A stretch of 64,000 nucleotides of DNA from Paraburkholderia sp. (GTDB lineage Bacteria > Pseudomonadota > Gammaproteobacteria > Burkholderiales > Burkholderiaceae). The DNA is taken from positions 26,145 to 90,144 of the forward strand of contig SCRN01000026.1 in the NCBI GenBank assembly GCA_004322045.1. Reading direction: 5' to 3'. The translations under genes were made by a program, and so were the position numbers. The notes beneath the pieces were generated by a model. It saw nothing but the letters and a program-made list of their open reading frames with translations, searched no databases and was not told the origin of the DNA. Positions within the stretch are counted from its first letter, which is position 1, and each line of letters opens with the position of its first letter. Of this stretch, positions 1 through 8,194 are shown one piece after another.

Positions 1-243
1 GCCCGCCACGTCGATCATGTCCTTCACGGCGAACGGGATCCCGTCGAGGCGGCCAAGCGGTGCGCCCCGGCTGCGTCTGCGCGCCGCTTCCCGCGCCTCT
101 TCGAGCGCGCCTTCGATGAACGAAATGAAGACGCCGCGAGAGGCATGCGCTCGAGTCACCGCGGTACGTACCAGTTCGAAGGCGTCTAGGCTCGCGTCGT
201 CCAGCCTTCGCGCGATCTCGCTTAGCGTCGTAGGGGTCGGCAT
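1..243 (-). CDS. Amidase signature family protein, N-terminal fragment
   Basis: The gene reads off the left edge, so only the first 81 residues are present, starting at ATG 241-243. The visible part is a helical lead followed by LDGIPFAVKDMIDVAG, the conserved motif that carries the catalytic lysine (in VKD) of amidase signature enzymes such as GatA and AtzE. These hydrolyse amide bonds with a Ser-cisSer-Lys triad; the two serines would lie beyond the window. The start is 13 nt downstream of the azoR stop on the same strand, so the two are probably cotranscribed. The substrate cannot be read from this fragment. Confidence 0.85.
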   Translation of the reverse strand, partial: MPTPTTLSEIARRLDDASLDAFELVRTAVTRAHASRGVFISFIEGALEEAREAARRRSRGAPLGRLDGIPFAVKDMIDVAG

Positions 244-256
244 GACGTCGTGCGGG

Positions 257-913
257 TTATGCGGTTACGCTCGCACCCGCCAACTGGCGGGCCAGTACCG
301 GCACCGCGGCGAAGGCATCGGCCACCGACGCTTCGTGCCGTGCGTCGCCGAACTCCTGATAGCTGATACTGATCGCGTGGCTTTCCTCGACACCGAGATA
401 GTGTGCGCAGGTCAGGATATGCGTATCCAAGTGGTTCATCTTTTCCCGCACCCCGCCGGGGCCGAATCCGAATTCGCCGTGCGAACTCAGAATGACGAGC
501 TTCTTGCCGCCCATGACCGGCTCCAGCGGAAAGTCTCCGCGCGCCAGGTCGAACGTAAACGTCTTGCGCACGCGGATGACTTTGTCGAACCACGACTTGA
601 GCGCCGCGGGCATGCCGTAGTTGTACATGGGCGTGCCGATCACGATCACGTCGGCGCGGTCGACTTCGTCGATCAGTTCGTCGGATAAGCGCAGCGTCTC
701 GCGTTGCTCGGGCGTGAGCTCCTCGTCGGGTGTAAAGGCAGCCGCAATCCACGCTTCGGTGATGATGGGGGGTGGATTGGCGCCTACGTCGCGCGAAATG
801 ATGTCGGCGGCTGCGTCGAGCTCCTTCCATGCGTCGACGAAGGCGTTCGATAGCTTGCGGCTGAGCGAGCGGCCGCCGCGTGCGCTGGCCGTGATGTGCA
901 AAAGCGTGGTCAT
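257..913 (-). CDS. azoR: FMN-dependent NADH-azoreductase
   Basis: 218 residues, a usual length for AzoR. It is a cytoplasmic flavodoxin-fold NAD(P)H:quinone/azo-compound oxidoreductase using FMN. The N-terminal phosphate-binding segment HITASARGGRSLSR (about 6-19) and the FMN-contacting GTPMYNYGMPAALKSWFD (93-110) are both clear, as is SSHGEFGFGPGG near 143-154. The gene stops 13 nt before the amidase start and is divergent from the permease/creatininase operon. The physiological substrate, quinone or azo compound, is not given by sequence. Confidence 0.93.
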   Translation of the reverse strand: MTTLLHITASARGGRSLSRKLSNAFVDAWKELDAAADIISRDVGANPPPIITEAWIAAAFTPDEELTPEQRETLRLSDELIDEVDRADVIVIGTPMYNYGMPAALKSWFDKVIRVRKTFTFDLARGDFPLEPVMGGKKLVILSSHGEFGFGPGGVREKMNHLDTHILTCAHYLGVEESHAISISYQEFGDARHEASVADAFAAVPVLARQLAGASVTA

Positions 914-1009
914 CGTGTGTGTTCCTTTGCGTGCTGAAACTCGGAAATCCGGAACTCCGATTTAGCCACGACGCTTTCGCCTGCGCGATTGATGAATTTT
1001 CTTGAGACG

Positions 1010-1083
1010 TTGAGTAAATCTCAACTGTGAGCGACAACGCCGGACCCACAACGGGCGTCGAATTTTCCTCAACCCCACTTGAG
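1010..1083. promoter_or_regulatory. Paired TTGAG/CTCAA palindromes between divergent genes
   Basis: The 262-bp space between azoR and the permease holds two related inverted repeats: TTGAG-5 nt-CTCAA at 1010-1024 and CTCAA-6 nt-TTGAG at 1068-1083. Two copies of one dyad in a divergent promoter region suggest the operator of an unlinked regulator. No strong sigma-70 boxes were identified, so the role is inferred. Confidence 0.4.
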
Positions 1084-1175
1084 AAAACATCGGTTTCGCC
1101 CCGGATTTGTCTCCGCTCCAATACGCATTGAGCGCACTCGACGATTGAGTGCGGCAATCCTAGGAGGAGACAGTC

Positions 1176-2621
1176 GTGTCAAACAATCAGATTTTGCAGG
1201 CGCACGAGCGAACCAGCGCCGCCTTCGACGTGCACGGTGTAGAGCCCGTCCCGAACGAGCACCGGACATCCGGACAGTTGGACCAGTTCTGGATTTGGGC
1301 TGGCGCGAACGTCGCGCCGATCAATTGGGTGCTCGGGGCCATCGGCATCCAGTTGGGCCTGAGCCTGGTCGAAACACTGATGGTGATCGTGATCGGCAAT
1401 GTGCTCGGTTGCGCGCTGTTCGGCGCCATGTGCGTGATCGGACATCGCTCGGGCGTGCCGCAAATGGTGCTGTCGAGGCTGGCGTTCGGCCGTCGCGGCG
1501 CATGGCTTCCCACGCTTATGCAGGTACTGATGCCGATGGGCTGGGTGGCGATCAATACCTGGATCGTGCTCGATCTTGCCGTGGCGGCGCTCGAACGCAT
1601 GGGCATGAGCGGCGGCATCGAACTCAAATATGCGATCGCCATCGCGGTCATGCTGATTCAAGTCGGCATCGCGACGTGGGGGTTTCACGCGATCCGGTAT
1701 TTCGAGCGTTACACGATGCCGGTCGTGCTGCTCATCATGATCGCGATGACCGTCCTTGCGTTTACCCACGTCGATATCCATTGGCACACTTCGACTGCGC
1801 ACGGTATCGGCAAGCTCGCCGCCATGAGCCAGCTCATGACCGCAATCGGCATCGGCTGGGGGATTTCTTGGCTCGTCTACGCATCCGACTACACGCGTTT
1901 CACGAAGCCCACGTTGACGAGCGGGCAGGTGTTTCGCGCAACCTCGCTCGGCATGTTCGTGCCCACCGTCTGGCTCGCGCTGCTCGGTGCGGCGATTGCC
2001 TCGGCAGGGAGCGGCGCGGATCCGGCTCAGCTCATCATTGCCGTGTTCGGCGCGATGGCGTTGCCTGTACTGCTCGTGCTCGTCCACGGCCCCATTGCGA
2101 CCAATATCGTCGTAATTTATTCGGCGGCGCTCGCCACGCTCTCGCTGGATCTTCGCATTGCGCGGTGGGTCGTGTCCGTCGTGTCGGGCATCGTCGCACT
2201 TTCGATTCTCTATCTGCTCCTGCATTCGGGCGCATTCGCGAACACATTCGAAAATCTCATGGTCTTTTTCGTCGTATGGATCGCGCCGTGGGCCGGCATC
2301 GTACTCGTCGATTTCTTCGCGATCCGCCGCGGCCGCATCGACGTCCAAGCGCTTTACCGTCATCACTCGACCAGTTCCTGCGGGGACGTCAACTGGCCCG
2401 GCATGGCGGCTTTGGCGCTCGGCGTGATCGCGGCCTGGCTCTTTCAAGTCGGCAGCATCGATTCGATGCAAGGGCCCCTCGCCATGGCGCTGGGCGGCAT
2501 CGATCTCTCGTGGCTTGCGGGGCTAGCCATGGGCGGCGGCAGCTATTACGTCTTTTATCGGGCGCGGCGTGCGGTGCGCCAGCCGCAAGCGCCGCTCGTC
2601 GACAACGGGAGTTCGACATGA
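1176..2621 (+). CDS. NCS1 family nucleobase/creatinine-type cation symporter
   Basis: 481 residues starting at GTG 1176, eight bases after a strong AGGAGGA at 1162-1168. It resembles CodB/cytosine permease members of the NCS1 family: an N-terminal GQLDQFWIWAGANVAPINW segment (about 32-50), then roughly twelve hydrophobic spans. NCS1 proteins take up cytosine, purines, allantoin or related compounds with H+ or Na+. The stop overlaps the creatininase start (ATGA), so the two are translationally coupled. Creatinine or a related cyclic amide is the most likely cargo, but this is inferred from the partner gene only. Confidence 0.88.
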   Translation: MSNNQILQAHERTSAAFDVHGVEPVPNEHRTSGQLDQFWIWAGANVAPINWVLGAIGIQLGLSLVETLMVIVIGNVLGCALFGAMCVIGHRSGVPQMVLSRLAFGRRGAWLPTLMQVLMPMGWVAINTWIVLDLAVAALERMGMSGGIELKYAIAIAVMLIQVGIATWGFHAIRYFERYTMPVVLLIMIAMTVLAFTHVDIHWHTSTAHGIGKLAAMSQLMTAIGIGWGISWLVYASDYTRFTKPTLTSGQVFRATSLGMFVPTVWLALLGAAIASAGSGADPAQLIIAVFGAMALPVLLVLVHGPIATNIVVIYSAALATLSLDLRIARWVVSVVSGIVALSILYLLLHSGAFANTFENLMVFFVVWIAPWAGIVLVDFFAIRRGRIDVQALYRHHSTSSCGDVNWPGMAALALGVIAAWLFQVGSIDSMQGPLAMALGGIDLSWLAGLAMGGGSYYVFYRARRAVRQPQAPLVDNGSST

Positions 2622-3397
2622 ACAGCGTGCGGATGGACAACATCAGCTGGGTGGAATACGAGCAGCGGGTGAAAGCGGGAGCGGTGGTTTTTCTGCCCTG
2701 CGGCGCGACAGAACAGCATGGCCCTCATCTTCCGCTCGGCACGGATGCGTTGCTCGCCAGTGCGATCAGCGAAGACGTGGCCCGCGCCGTGGGCGGCATC
2801 GTGGCGCCGGCGATTTCGTACGGCTATAAGTCGCAGCCGAGAAGCGGCGGCGGCCAGCATTTCTGCGGCACGACAAGCGTCGACGGCGCGACGTTGAGCG
2901 GATTGATCCGCGATGCGGTGCGCGAGTTTCACCGCCATGGCGTCAGGCGTCTCGTGATCGTCGTCGGGCACTATGAAAACCAGTGGTTCGTCACCGAGGG
3001 GATCGAACTTGCGATGCGCGATATCGGCGAACACGGCGCAATGGAAGTCATGCGTGTCGAGCATTGGGAGTTCTGTCGACAGGACACGCTCGACGCCGTG
3101 TTCCCGGATGGCTTTCCCGGCATCGCGCTCGAACATGCCGCGGTGATCGAGACGTCGATGATGCTTCACTACCATCCGCAGTTGGTATCGCTCGAGCAGA
3201 TCCCTTCGCACGGGCCCGCGCAATTTCCAACCTACGACATGTATCCCGCGCGCACGGCATGGGTTCCGTTAAGCGGCGTGCTCTCGTCCGCGAAGGATTC
3301 GTCCCGCGAGAAGGGGCGACGCCTCGTGACCGACGTCGTGAACGGCATCGCGGCGGCGGTGCGTCATGAGTTCGGATTAGACGGAGCGGCGGGCTAG
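2618..3397 (+). CDS. Creatininase (creatinine amidohydrolase)
   Basis: 259 residues, the length of the well-studied Pseudomonas putida creatininase. It hydrolyses creatinine to creatine. GATEQHGPHLPLGTDA (29-44) and GHYENQ (117-122) supply metal ligands E32, H34, D43, H118 and E120, which match P. putida E34, H36, D45, H120 and E122 with a constant offset of two. GHYEN is typical of true creatininases; more distant family members usually have GGHGGN. The start is ATG 2618, overlapping the permease stop by 4 nt. No creatinase or sarcosine oxidase gene is nearby, so later steps, if any, are elsewhere. Confidence 0.88.
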   Translation: MNSVRMDNISWVEYEQRVKAGAVVFLPCGATEQHGPHLPLGTDALLASAISEDVARAVGGIVAPAISYGYKSQPRSGGGQHFCGTTSVDGATLSGLIRDAVREFHRHGVRRLVIVVGHYENQWFVTEGIELAMRDIGEHGAMEVMRVEHWEFCRQDTLDAVFPDGFPGIALEHAAVIETSMMLHYHPQLVSLEQIPSHGPAQFPTYDMYPARTAWVPLSGVLSSAKDSSREKGRRLVTDVVNGIAAAVRHEFGLDGAAG

Positions 3398-3420
3398 CGT
3401 CACCGCATGCATTCGTCGCC

Positions 3421-4257
3421 TCAGGCCACCGCGCGCGCCGCGTTCTTGCCGCGCAGCCATTCGAGCGCGAGCAGCAGCGCCGTCGAAAAGACGATCAGGA
3501 TGGTCGCGAGCGCCGCGATCGTCGGGGTGATGTTCTCGCGAATGCCCGTGAACATCTGCCGCGGTAGCGTCGTCTGATCGGCGCCCGCGAGAAACAGCGT
3601 CACGACGACTTCATCGAACGACGTCGCAAACGCGAACAACGCCCCCGAAATCACACCCGGCGCGATCACGGGCAACGTGATGCGGAAAAACGTGCGCGTC
3701 GGATTCGCACCGAGCGAGAGGCTCGCCCGCACGAGGTTTCCGTCGAACCCTTGCAACGTGGCGCCGACCGTCGTCACGACGAACGGAACGCCTAGCGCGG
3801 CGTGCGCCATAATGAGCCCGATGTACGTGTTGGCCAGCCCCAGCGGAGCGAAGAACAGATACATGCCCACGCCCACGACGATGACGGGCACGATCATCGG
3901 CGAAATCAACACGGCCATGACGATCGCTTTTCCGCGGAAATTCGCCTTCGCGAGGCCCAACGCCGCCAGCGTGCCGAGCACCGTGGCCAGCGCCGTGGCC
4001 GACGGCGCAACGATGAAGCTATTCTTCGCGGCGAGGCGCCACTCGTCGGACATGACGAGATTCTGATACCAGCGCAGCGACCAGCCCGGGATCGGATAAG
4101 CGAGAAAGGTGCTCGATGAAAACGACAACGGCACGATCGCGAGCACGGGCAATATCAAGTACAACAGCGTGAGCGCGACCAAGCCGCGCAGCAGGAAGTA
4201 CCACCCGCGTTCGACGAGCGACGTGTGCGGGGCGAACAAAGGTTTGGAAAGTTTCAT
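3421..4257 (-). CDS. ABC transporter permease, spermidine/putrescine type (PotC-like)
   Basis: 278 residues with about six membrane spans and the EAA loop RASLSLGANPTRTFFR that docks on the ATPase. Overall it is like PotC/PotI, the second inner-membrane permease of polyamine importers. It is the last gene of a four-gene minus-strand set, 111 nt after the PotB-like gene, and ends 23 nt from the convergent creatininase gene. Polyamine-type describes the family; closely related systems carry GABA, putrescine or amino-acid derivatives. Confidence 0.9.
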   Translation of the reverse strand: MKLSKPLFAPHTSLVERGWYFLLRGLVALTLLYLILPVLAIVPLSFSSSTFLAYPIPGWSLRWYQNLVMSDEWRLAAKNSFIVAPSATALATVLGTLAALGLAKANFRGKAIVMAVLISPMIVPVIVVGVGMYLFFAPLGLANTYIGLIMAHAALGVPFVVTTVGATLQGFDGNLVRASLSLGANPTRTFFRITLPVIAPGVISGALFAFATSFDEVVVTLFLAGADQTTLPRQMFTGIRENITPTIAALATILIVFSTALLLALEWLRGKNAARAVA

Positions 4258-4368
4258 CGTCGGCTCCGGCTCGAAGGCCTCACGAGTGCATCAGGGGTAT
4301 ATCGGGCGAGAACGTCGAAGACGCCGAAAGGGTCGACATGATCGATCTCATCGCAAGCAACCGTGAAT

Positions 4369-5643
4369 TCATAGGCTCGGTTGCCCGCGCGTGAATCGGC
4401 CGTACACCGCGTAAAGAACGAGCGTCGCGGCAAGCAAGAGGCCACCGAGCGCGCACGCCATGCCCCAGTTGATCGTCACGTTCGTGAAATAAGCGACGTA
4501 GTAGCTCACCATCTGATCGTTAGGGCCACCCAGCAATGCAGGCGTGATGTAGTAGCCGATCGCTAGGATAAAGACAAGCAATGCGCCCGCGCCGATGCCC
4601 GGGTACGTTTGCGGCACATAGACACGCCAGAATGCCGCGAACGGGTGGCTCCCGAGCGAAACGGCCGCGCGTTGATATGTCTTTGGAATCGACTTCATCA
4701 CGCTATAGAGCGGCAAGATCATGAACGGCAGCAGGATGTGCGTCATCGAAATGTAGACGCCCGTGCGATTGAAGAGCAATTCCAACGGCGCGTGAATCAA
4801 GCCGAGCCCGCGTAACGAGTGATTCACGAGCCCTTCGGTCTGCAAGATCACGATCCATGCCGCCACGCGCACGAGGATCGATGTCCAGAACGGAATCAGC
4901 ACGAGGATCATCGCCAGGTTCGCGCGGCGCTCGCTCAACGTGGAGATCCAATAGGCGAGCGGATAGCCGAGCAACAAAGCCGCCAGCGTCACCACGGCGC
5001 CGATCACGAAGGTGCGGCCGAACACGCTCAGATAGATGCGTTGATCGGGGTCGGTGCGCTCGATATGGCCGAACGCGTCTTGACGATGATCGAGGGAAGC
5101 CAGCAAATAGAACGGCGAATAATGCGAACCGTTCTTGGCGATCGCGCGCCAGTAGCGCGCTTCGCCCCAGCGCGCATCGAGATCGATCAGCTTCGCACGC
5201 GTTTGCTCGGGCGTAAGAGCAAGCGGATGGCCTGCATCGTCGGCGAAAGGCAGTGCCCGCGCCGTCTTCGCCACGAGCGACCTGTAACCCGGGATCTCTA
5301 CGTTCAACCGCCGCGCCAAGCTGCCCATGACTTCGCCGTCTTGCGCAGCGGCCAAGTCGGTCGCAAGCGCGGCATAGGCGGTCGCCGACGGTTCGCTTTT
5401 GCGATCCCATGCGTGAAGCTGAACGACGGTTTTGGGTAGCGCGTCGGCTACCTCGGGGTTTTGCACCGCGCGCGTCAACAGCGCGGCGATCGGCACGACG
5501 AAAATCAAAAACAGGAAGATCGCCAGCGGCGCGATCAAGAGCAACGCCGCTGCTCGCTTGCGCGCCTGCGCCGCCTTCAATTCCCGCTTCAACGTCGCCG
5601 TCGATGCGTTACCCGGCTCGCTCGAAATCGTCATCGTTTGCAC
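4369..5643 (-). CDS. ABC transporter permease, PotB-like, with large periplasmic insertion
   Basis: 424 residues, against about 280-310 for classical PotB. The extra length is a hydrophilic insert of roughly 140 residues (about 65-205) between the first membrane span (near 33-58) and the canonical permease core. The core has the EAA loop RAAVSLGSHPFAAFWR. Such inserts occur in a subset of proteobacterial PotB/PotH-like permeases. The start MQTMTISSEPGN is kept; an alternative ATG lies three codons in. It works with the PotC-like permease, the ATPase and the binding protein of this operon. Confidence 0.88.
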   Translation of the reverse strand: MQTMTISSEPGNASTATLKRELKAAQARKRAAALLLIAPLAIFLFLIFVVPIAALLTRAVQNPEVADALPKTVVQLHAWDRKSEPSATAYAALATDLAAAQDGEVMGSLARRLNVEIPGYRSLVAKTARALPFADDAGHPLALTPEQTRAKLIDLDARWGEARYWRAIAKNGSHYSPFYLLASLDHRQDAFGHIERTDPDQRIYLSVFGRTFVIGAVVTLAALLLGYPLAYWISTLSERRANLAMILVLIPFWTSILVRVAAWIVILQTEGLVNHSLRGLGLIHAPLELLFNRTGVYISMTHILLPFMILPLYSVMKSIPKTYQRAAVSLGSHPFAAFWRVYVPQTYPGIGAGALLVFILAIGYYITPALLGGPNDQMVSYYVAYFTNVTINWGMACALGGLLLAATLVLYAVYGRFTRGQPSL

Positions 5644-5703
5644 GCTTGTCTCCTGCCTTGCCTCTTGCTTCCTGCTACCTGCTTCGTGCTTTCTGCGCTC
5701 TCA

Positions 5704-5742
5704 CGCCGCGCTGCCGGGCGGTGGCGCCCCGGCAGCGCGGCG
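5704..5742. repeat. Strong GC stem-loop inside the importer operon
   Basis: A perfect 15-bp inverted repeat, CGCCGCGCTGCCGGG at 5704-5718 and its complement at 5728-5742 with a 9-nt loop, lies in the 177-bp gap between the binding-protein gene and the PotB-like gene. No T-run follows on the transcribed strand, so it is not a standard terminator. A stem here could protect the 3' end of the binding-protein message and raise its level over the permeases, a known arrangement in ABC importers; that role is inferred. Confidence 0.6.
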
Positions 5743-5820
5743 ATCGAGCGCAAAAAATGCTCAACATCCTACCGCGCGGCGGAACCGGCTACCTTGCCGG
5801 AGCCGCCGCCGCTGAGTGCG

Positions 5821-6882
5821 TTACTTCGACGCCCACGACGCGAAGCGCTGCTCGAGCTCGTCACCGTAATCGGTCCAGAAGGCGGCGTCTTGCAAAACCG
5901 CGTTCTTGCCGTTGGCCGGCGAATTCGGCAGATTGGACAGCGTCTTGGCATCGAGCGACTTGATCGCATCACGGTTCGCAGGGCCGTATGCGATGTGCTG
6001 CGCATACGCTTGCTGCGGCTTGGACGAGACCGAGTAGGCGATGAACTGCTCGGCGAGCGCCTTGTTGGGGGAGCCCTTCGGGATGACCCAGTAGTCCAGA
6101 TCGTAGATGCTGCCGTTCCACACCACCTTCAGGTTCTTGCCTTCGCGCTGCGCGGCATCGATGCGGCCGTTGAACGCGGAAGACATCACGACGTCGCCCG
6201 CGACGAGGAATTGCGGCGGCTGCGCGCCCGCCTCCCACCATTGGATGTTCGGCTTCAATTCGTCGAGCTTCTTGAACGCGCGGTCCTGACCGGCCTTCGT
6301 CGCCAGCACCTTGTAGACGTCCTTGGGAGCGACGCCGTCGGCCATCAACGCAAATTCGAGGTTACCGCGCGCACCCTTTCGCAGTGCACGCTTGCCGGGG
6401 AATTTCTTCACGTTCCAGAAGTCGGCCCAACCGGTCGGCGCCGTCTTCAGCTTGTCGGCGTTGTACGCAATGGCCGTCGACCAAACGAAAAAGCCTACGC
6501 CGCACGTGCTCGGCGATTCGGGAATCAGCTCCGACTTTTTCGCGATCTTGGACCAGTCGAGTTTCTCGTAGAGCCCTTCGTCGCAGCCACGGCCCAGGTC
6601 GCCCGATTCGACTTCGACGACGTCCCAGTTCACATGCTTGGCTTCGACCATCGCCTTGATCTTGGCCGTTTCGCCGTTGTATTCGACGGCCGTCACCTTA
6701 TCGCCGGTCTTTTGCTCGAACGGTTGGTAGTAGGCCACCTTCTGCGCGTCGGCGTTCGCACCGCCGAAGTTCACGACCGTCAGCTCGGCGGCGCCGGCGC
6801 CTGCAGCACCGAGCATCGTCGACAAACAAGCGACGGCCAGCGTCACCGCGGTACGACGCGCAGGGTTTGTGTTCGTCTTCAT
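5821..6882 (-). CDS. Extracellular solute-binding protein of polyamine-type ABC importer
   Basis: 353 residues, PotD/PotF-like periplasmic binding protein. A Sec signal peptide is visible (basic MKTNTNPARR, hydrophobic core, cut near AGAGA/AELTV). The mature start LTVVNFGGANADAQKVAYYQPFE is typical of the family, and WDVVEVESGDL follows in lobe 1. It delivers ligand to the two permeases encoded downstream. Position between ATPase and permeases makes the assignment to this transporter firm; the ligand is not certain. Confidence 0.92.
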   Translation of the reverse strand: MKTNTNPARRTAVTLAVACLSTMLGAAGAGAAELTVVNFGGANADAQKVAYYQPFEQKTGDKVTAVEYNGETAKIKAMVEAKHVNWDVVEVESGDLGRGCDEGLYEKLDWSKIAKKSELIPESPSTCGVGFFVWSTAIAYNADKLKTAPTGWADFWNVKKFPGKRALRKGARGNLEFALMADGVAPKDVYKVLATKAGQDRAFKKLDELKPNIQWWEAGAQPPQFLVAGDVVMSSAFNGRIDAAQREGKNLKVVWNGSIYDLDYWVIPKGSPNKALAEQFIAYSVSSKPQQAYAQHIAYGPANRDAIKSLDAKTLSNLPNSPANGKNAVLQDAAFWTDYGDELEQRFASWASK

Positions 6883-6983
6883 CTAGGTTCTCCTCTACGT
6901 GGACTTTCATCAATGCGTCCGCCAAACCGGGGACAGGGCGATGCTTTCTGCTCGCGAACGGCGCTATCCGTCCGCGCTATCGG

Positions 6984-8078
6984 TCACGCGAAAATGCGCA
7001 AATGCTCGGGGGCGAACTCGAGTGCAACGGGCGCGCCGGGCACGAACGAATCGAGTGCTTCGGTGCTCAACGGGACTTTGACGAAGCACTCGTCCTGCTC
7101 GGGCACCGCGCAGCGCATCCGCACGTGATCGCCGTAATAGATGAGGCCGCGCACTTCGCTCGCGAGCGCATTGCCGCCCCGGCGCGCCCCGGGTTGCGGG
7201 GCCAGACGCAGGCGCTCGGGGCGAATGCAGCCGATCGCTTGCGCGCCCGCTCGCGCGTTGCCCACGTTGCGGCCGACGACGTGCGTGCCGTCGCGCAGAC
7301 GCAGACGGCAAAACTCGCCGTCGATCTCCGAGATCGTGCCTTGCAAGCGGTTGCTGTCGCCGATGAAGTTCGCCACGAATTCGTTGCACGGCGTTTCGTA
7401 AAGCCGGTCGACCGTGTCCAGTTGCTGAACGATGCCCTTGTCGAAGACGGCGACACGGTCGGACATCGTCAACGCTTCGCCCTGATCGTGCGTGACGTAG
7501 ACGAACGTCACCCCGAGCTTGTCGTGCAGCGCTTTGAGTTCGTACTGCATATGCTCGCGCAGTTGCTTGTCGAGTGCGCCCAGCGGTTCGTCCATCAACA
7601 CGAGCCGCGGCGCGAACACGAGCGCCCGCGCGAGCGCGATCCGTTGTTGCTGGCCGCCCGAGAGTTGCGCCGGATAACGCTTGGCGAAACTTTCCATGCG
7701 TACCATCTTCAGCGCTTCGACCACGCGGTCCGCGCGCTCGGCGGCGTCCATCTTGCGCACCGTCAGCGGGTAAGCGACGTTCTGCGCCACCGTCATATGC
7801 GGAAACAGCGCGTAGTTCTGAAACACCATGCCGATGTTGCGCTTATGCGGCGGCACCGTGTTGAGCAACTGCCCATCGAGCCGAATCTCGCCGCCCGTCG
7901 GGAATTCGAATCCCGCCAGCATCATCAGACAAGTCGTCTTGCCCGATCCCGACGGGCCGAGCAGCGTCAGGAATTCGCCCTGGTAGATGTCGAGGTCGAG
8001 CGACTTCACTACCAGCGTTTCGCCGTCGTACGTCTTGCGCACGCCGCGAAAACTCACGATCACTTGATCCGATTTCAT
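6984..8078 (-). CDS. ABC transporter ATP-binding protein, PotA-like
   Basis: 364 residues. Walker A GPSGSGKT (41-48), Q-loop QNYALFPHMTV, signature LSGGQQQR (139-146), Walker B LVLMDEP (159-165) and the switch His in THDQGEAL are all intact. The C-terminal third is the TOBE-type regulatory domain of PotA/MalK ATPases. It is the first gene of the importer operon, 101 nt upstream of the binding-protein gene, and faces the divergent MocR gene across 116 nt. Confidence 0.93.
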   Translation of the reverse strand: MKSDQVIVSFRGVRKTYDGETLVVKSLDLDIYQGEFLTLLGPSGSGKTTCLMMLAGFEFPTGGEIRLDGQLLNTVPPHKRNIGMVFQNYALFPHMTVAQNVAYPLTVRKMDAAERADRVVEALKMVRMESFAKRYPAQLSGGQQQRIALARALVFAPRLVLMDEPLGALDKQLREHMQYELKALHDKLGVTFVYVTHDQGEALTMSDRVAVFDKGIVQQLDTVDRLYETPCNEFVANFIGDSNRLQGTISEIDGEFCRLRLRDGTHVVGRNVGNARAGAQAIGCIRPERLRLAPQPGARRGGNALASEVRGLIYYGDHVRMRCAVPEQDECFVKVPLSTEALDSFVPGAPVALEFAPEHLRIFA

Positions 8079-8136
8079 CGTCTACCTCCGATTGGCTCCA
8101 TCGACATGCGAGCACCGCATTTCATTTGCGATCCAA

Positions 8137-8191
8137 TATAATCGTTTACGGTTCCACGCAACGGAACCATTTCATTATTCCGAAGGGAACC
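8137..8191. promoter_or_regulatory. Divergent promoter with three GGTTCC/GGAACC half-sites (MocR operator candidate)
   Basis: A perfect TATAAT lies on the plus strand at 8137-8142. Just downstream are GGTTCC (8150-8155), GGAACC (8163-8168) and GGAACC (8186-8191), i.e. one inverted pair 7 nt apart plus a direct copy 23 bp on. MocR-type regulators bind repeated half-sites near their own divergent promoters, so autoregulation and control of the importer are likely. The -10 box lies downstream of the most upstream possible start codon, which helps fix the MocR start. The -35 is weak. Confidence 0.6.
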
Positions 8192-8194
8192 ACT

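Noticed and set aside
1079..3397. A 772-residue reading frame covering the permease region and creatininase
   Set aside because: Its first two thirds are an Arg/His-rich shadow of the permease gene in another frame. Only the last 259 residues, from ATG 2618, are a real protein.
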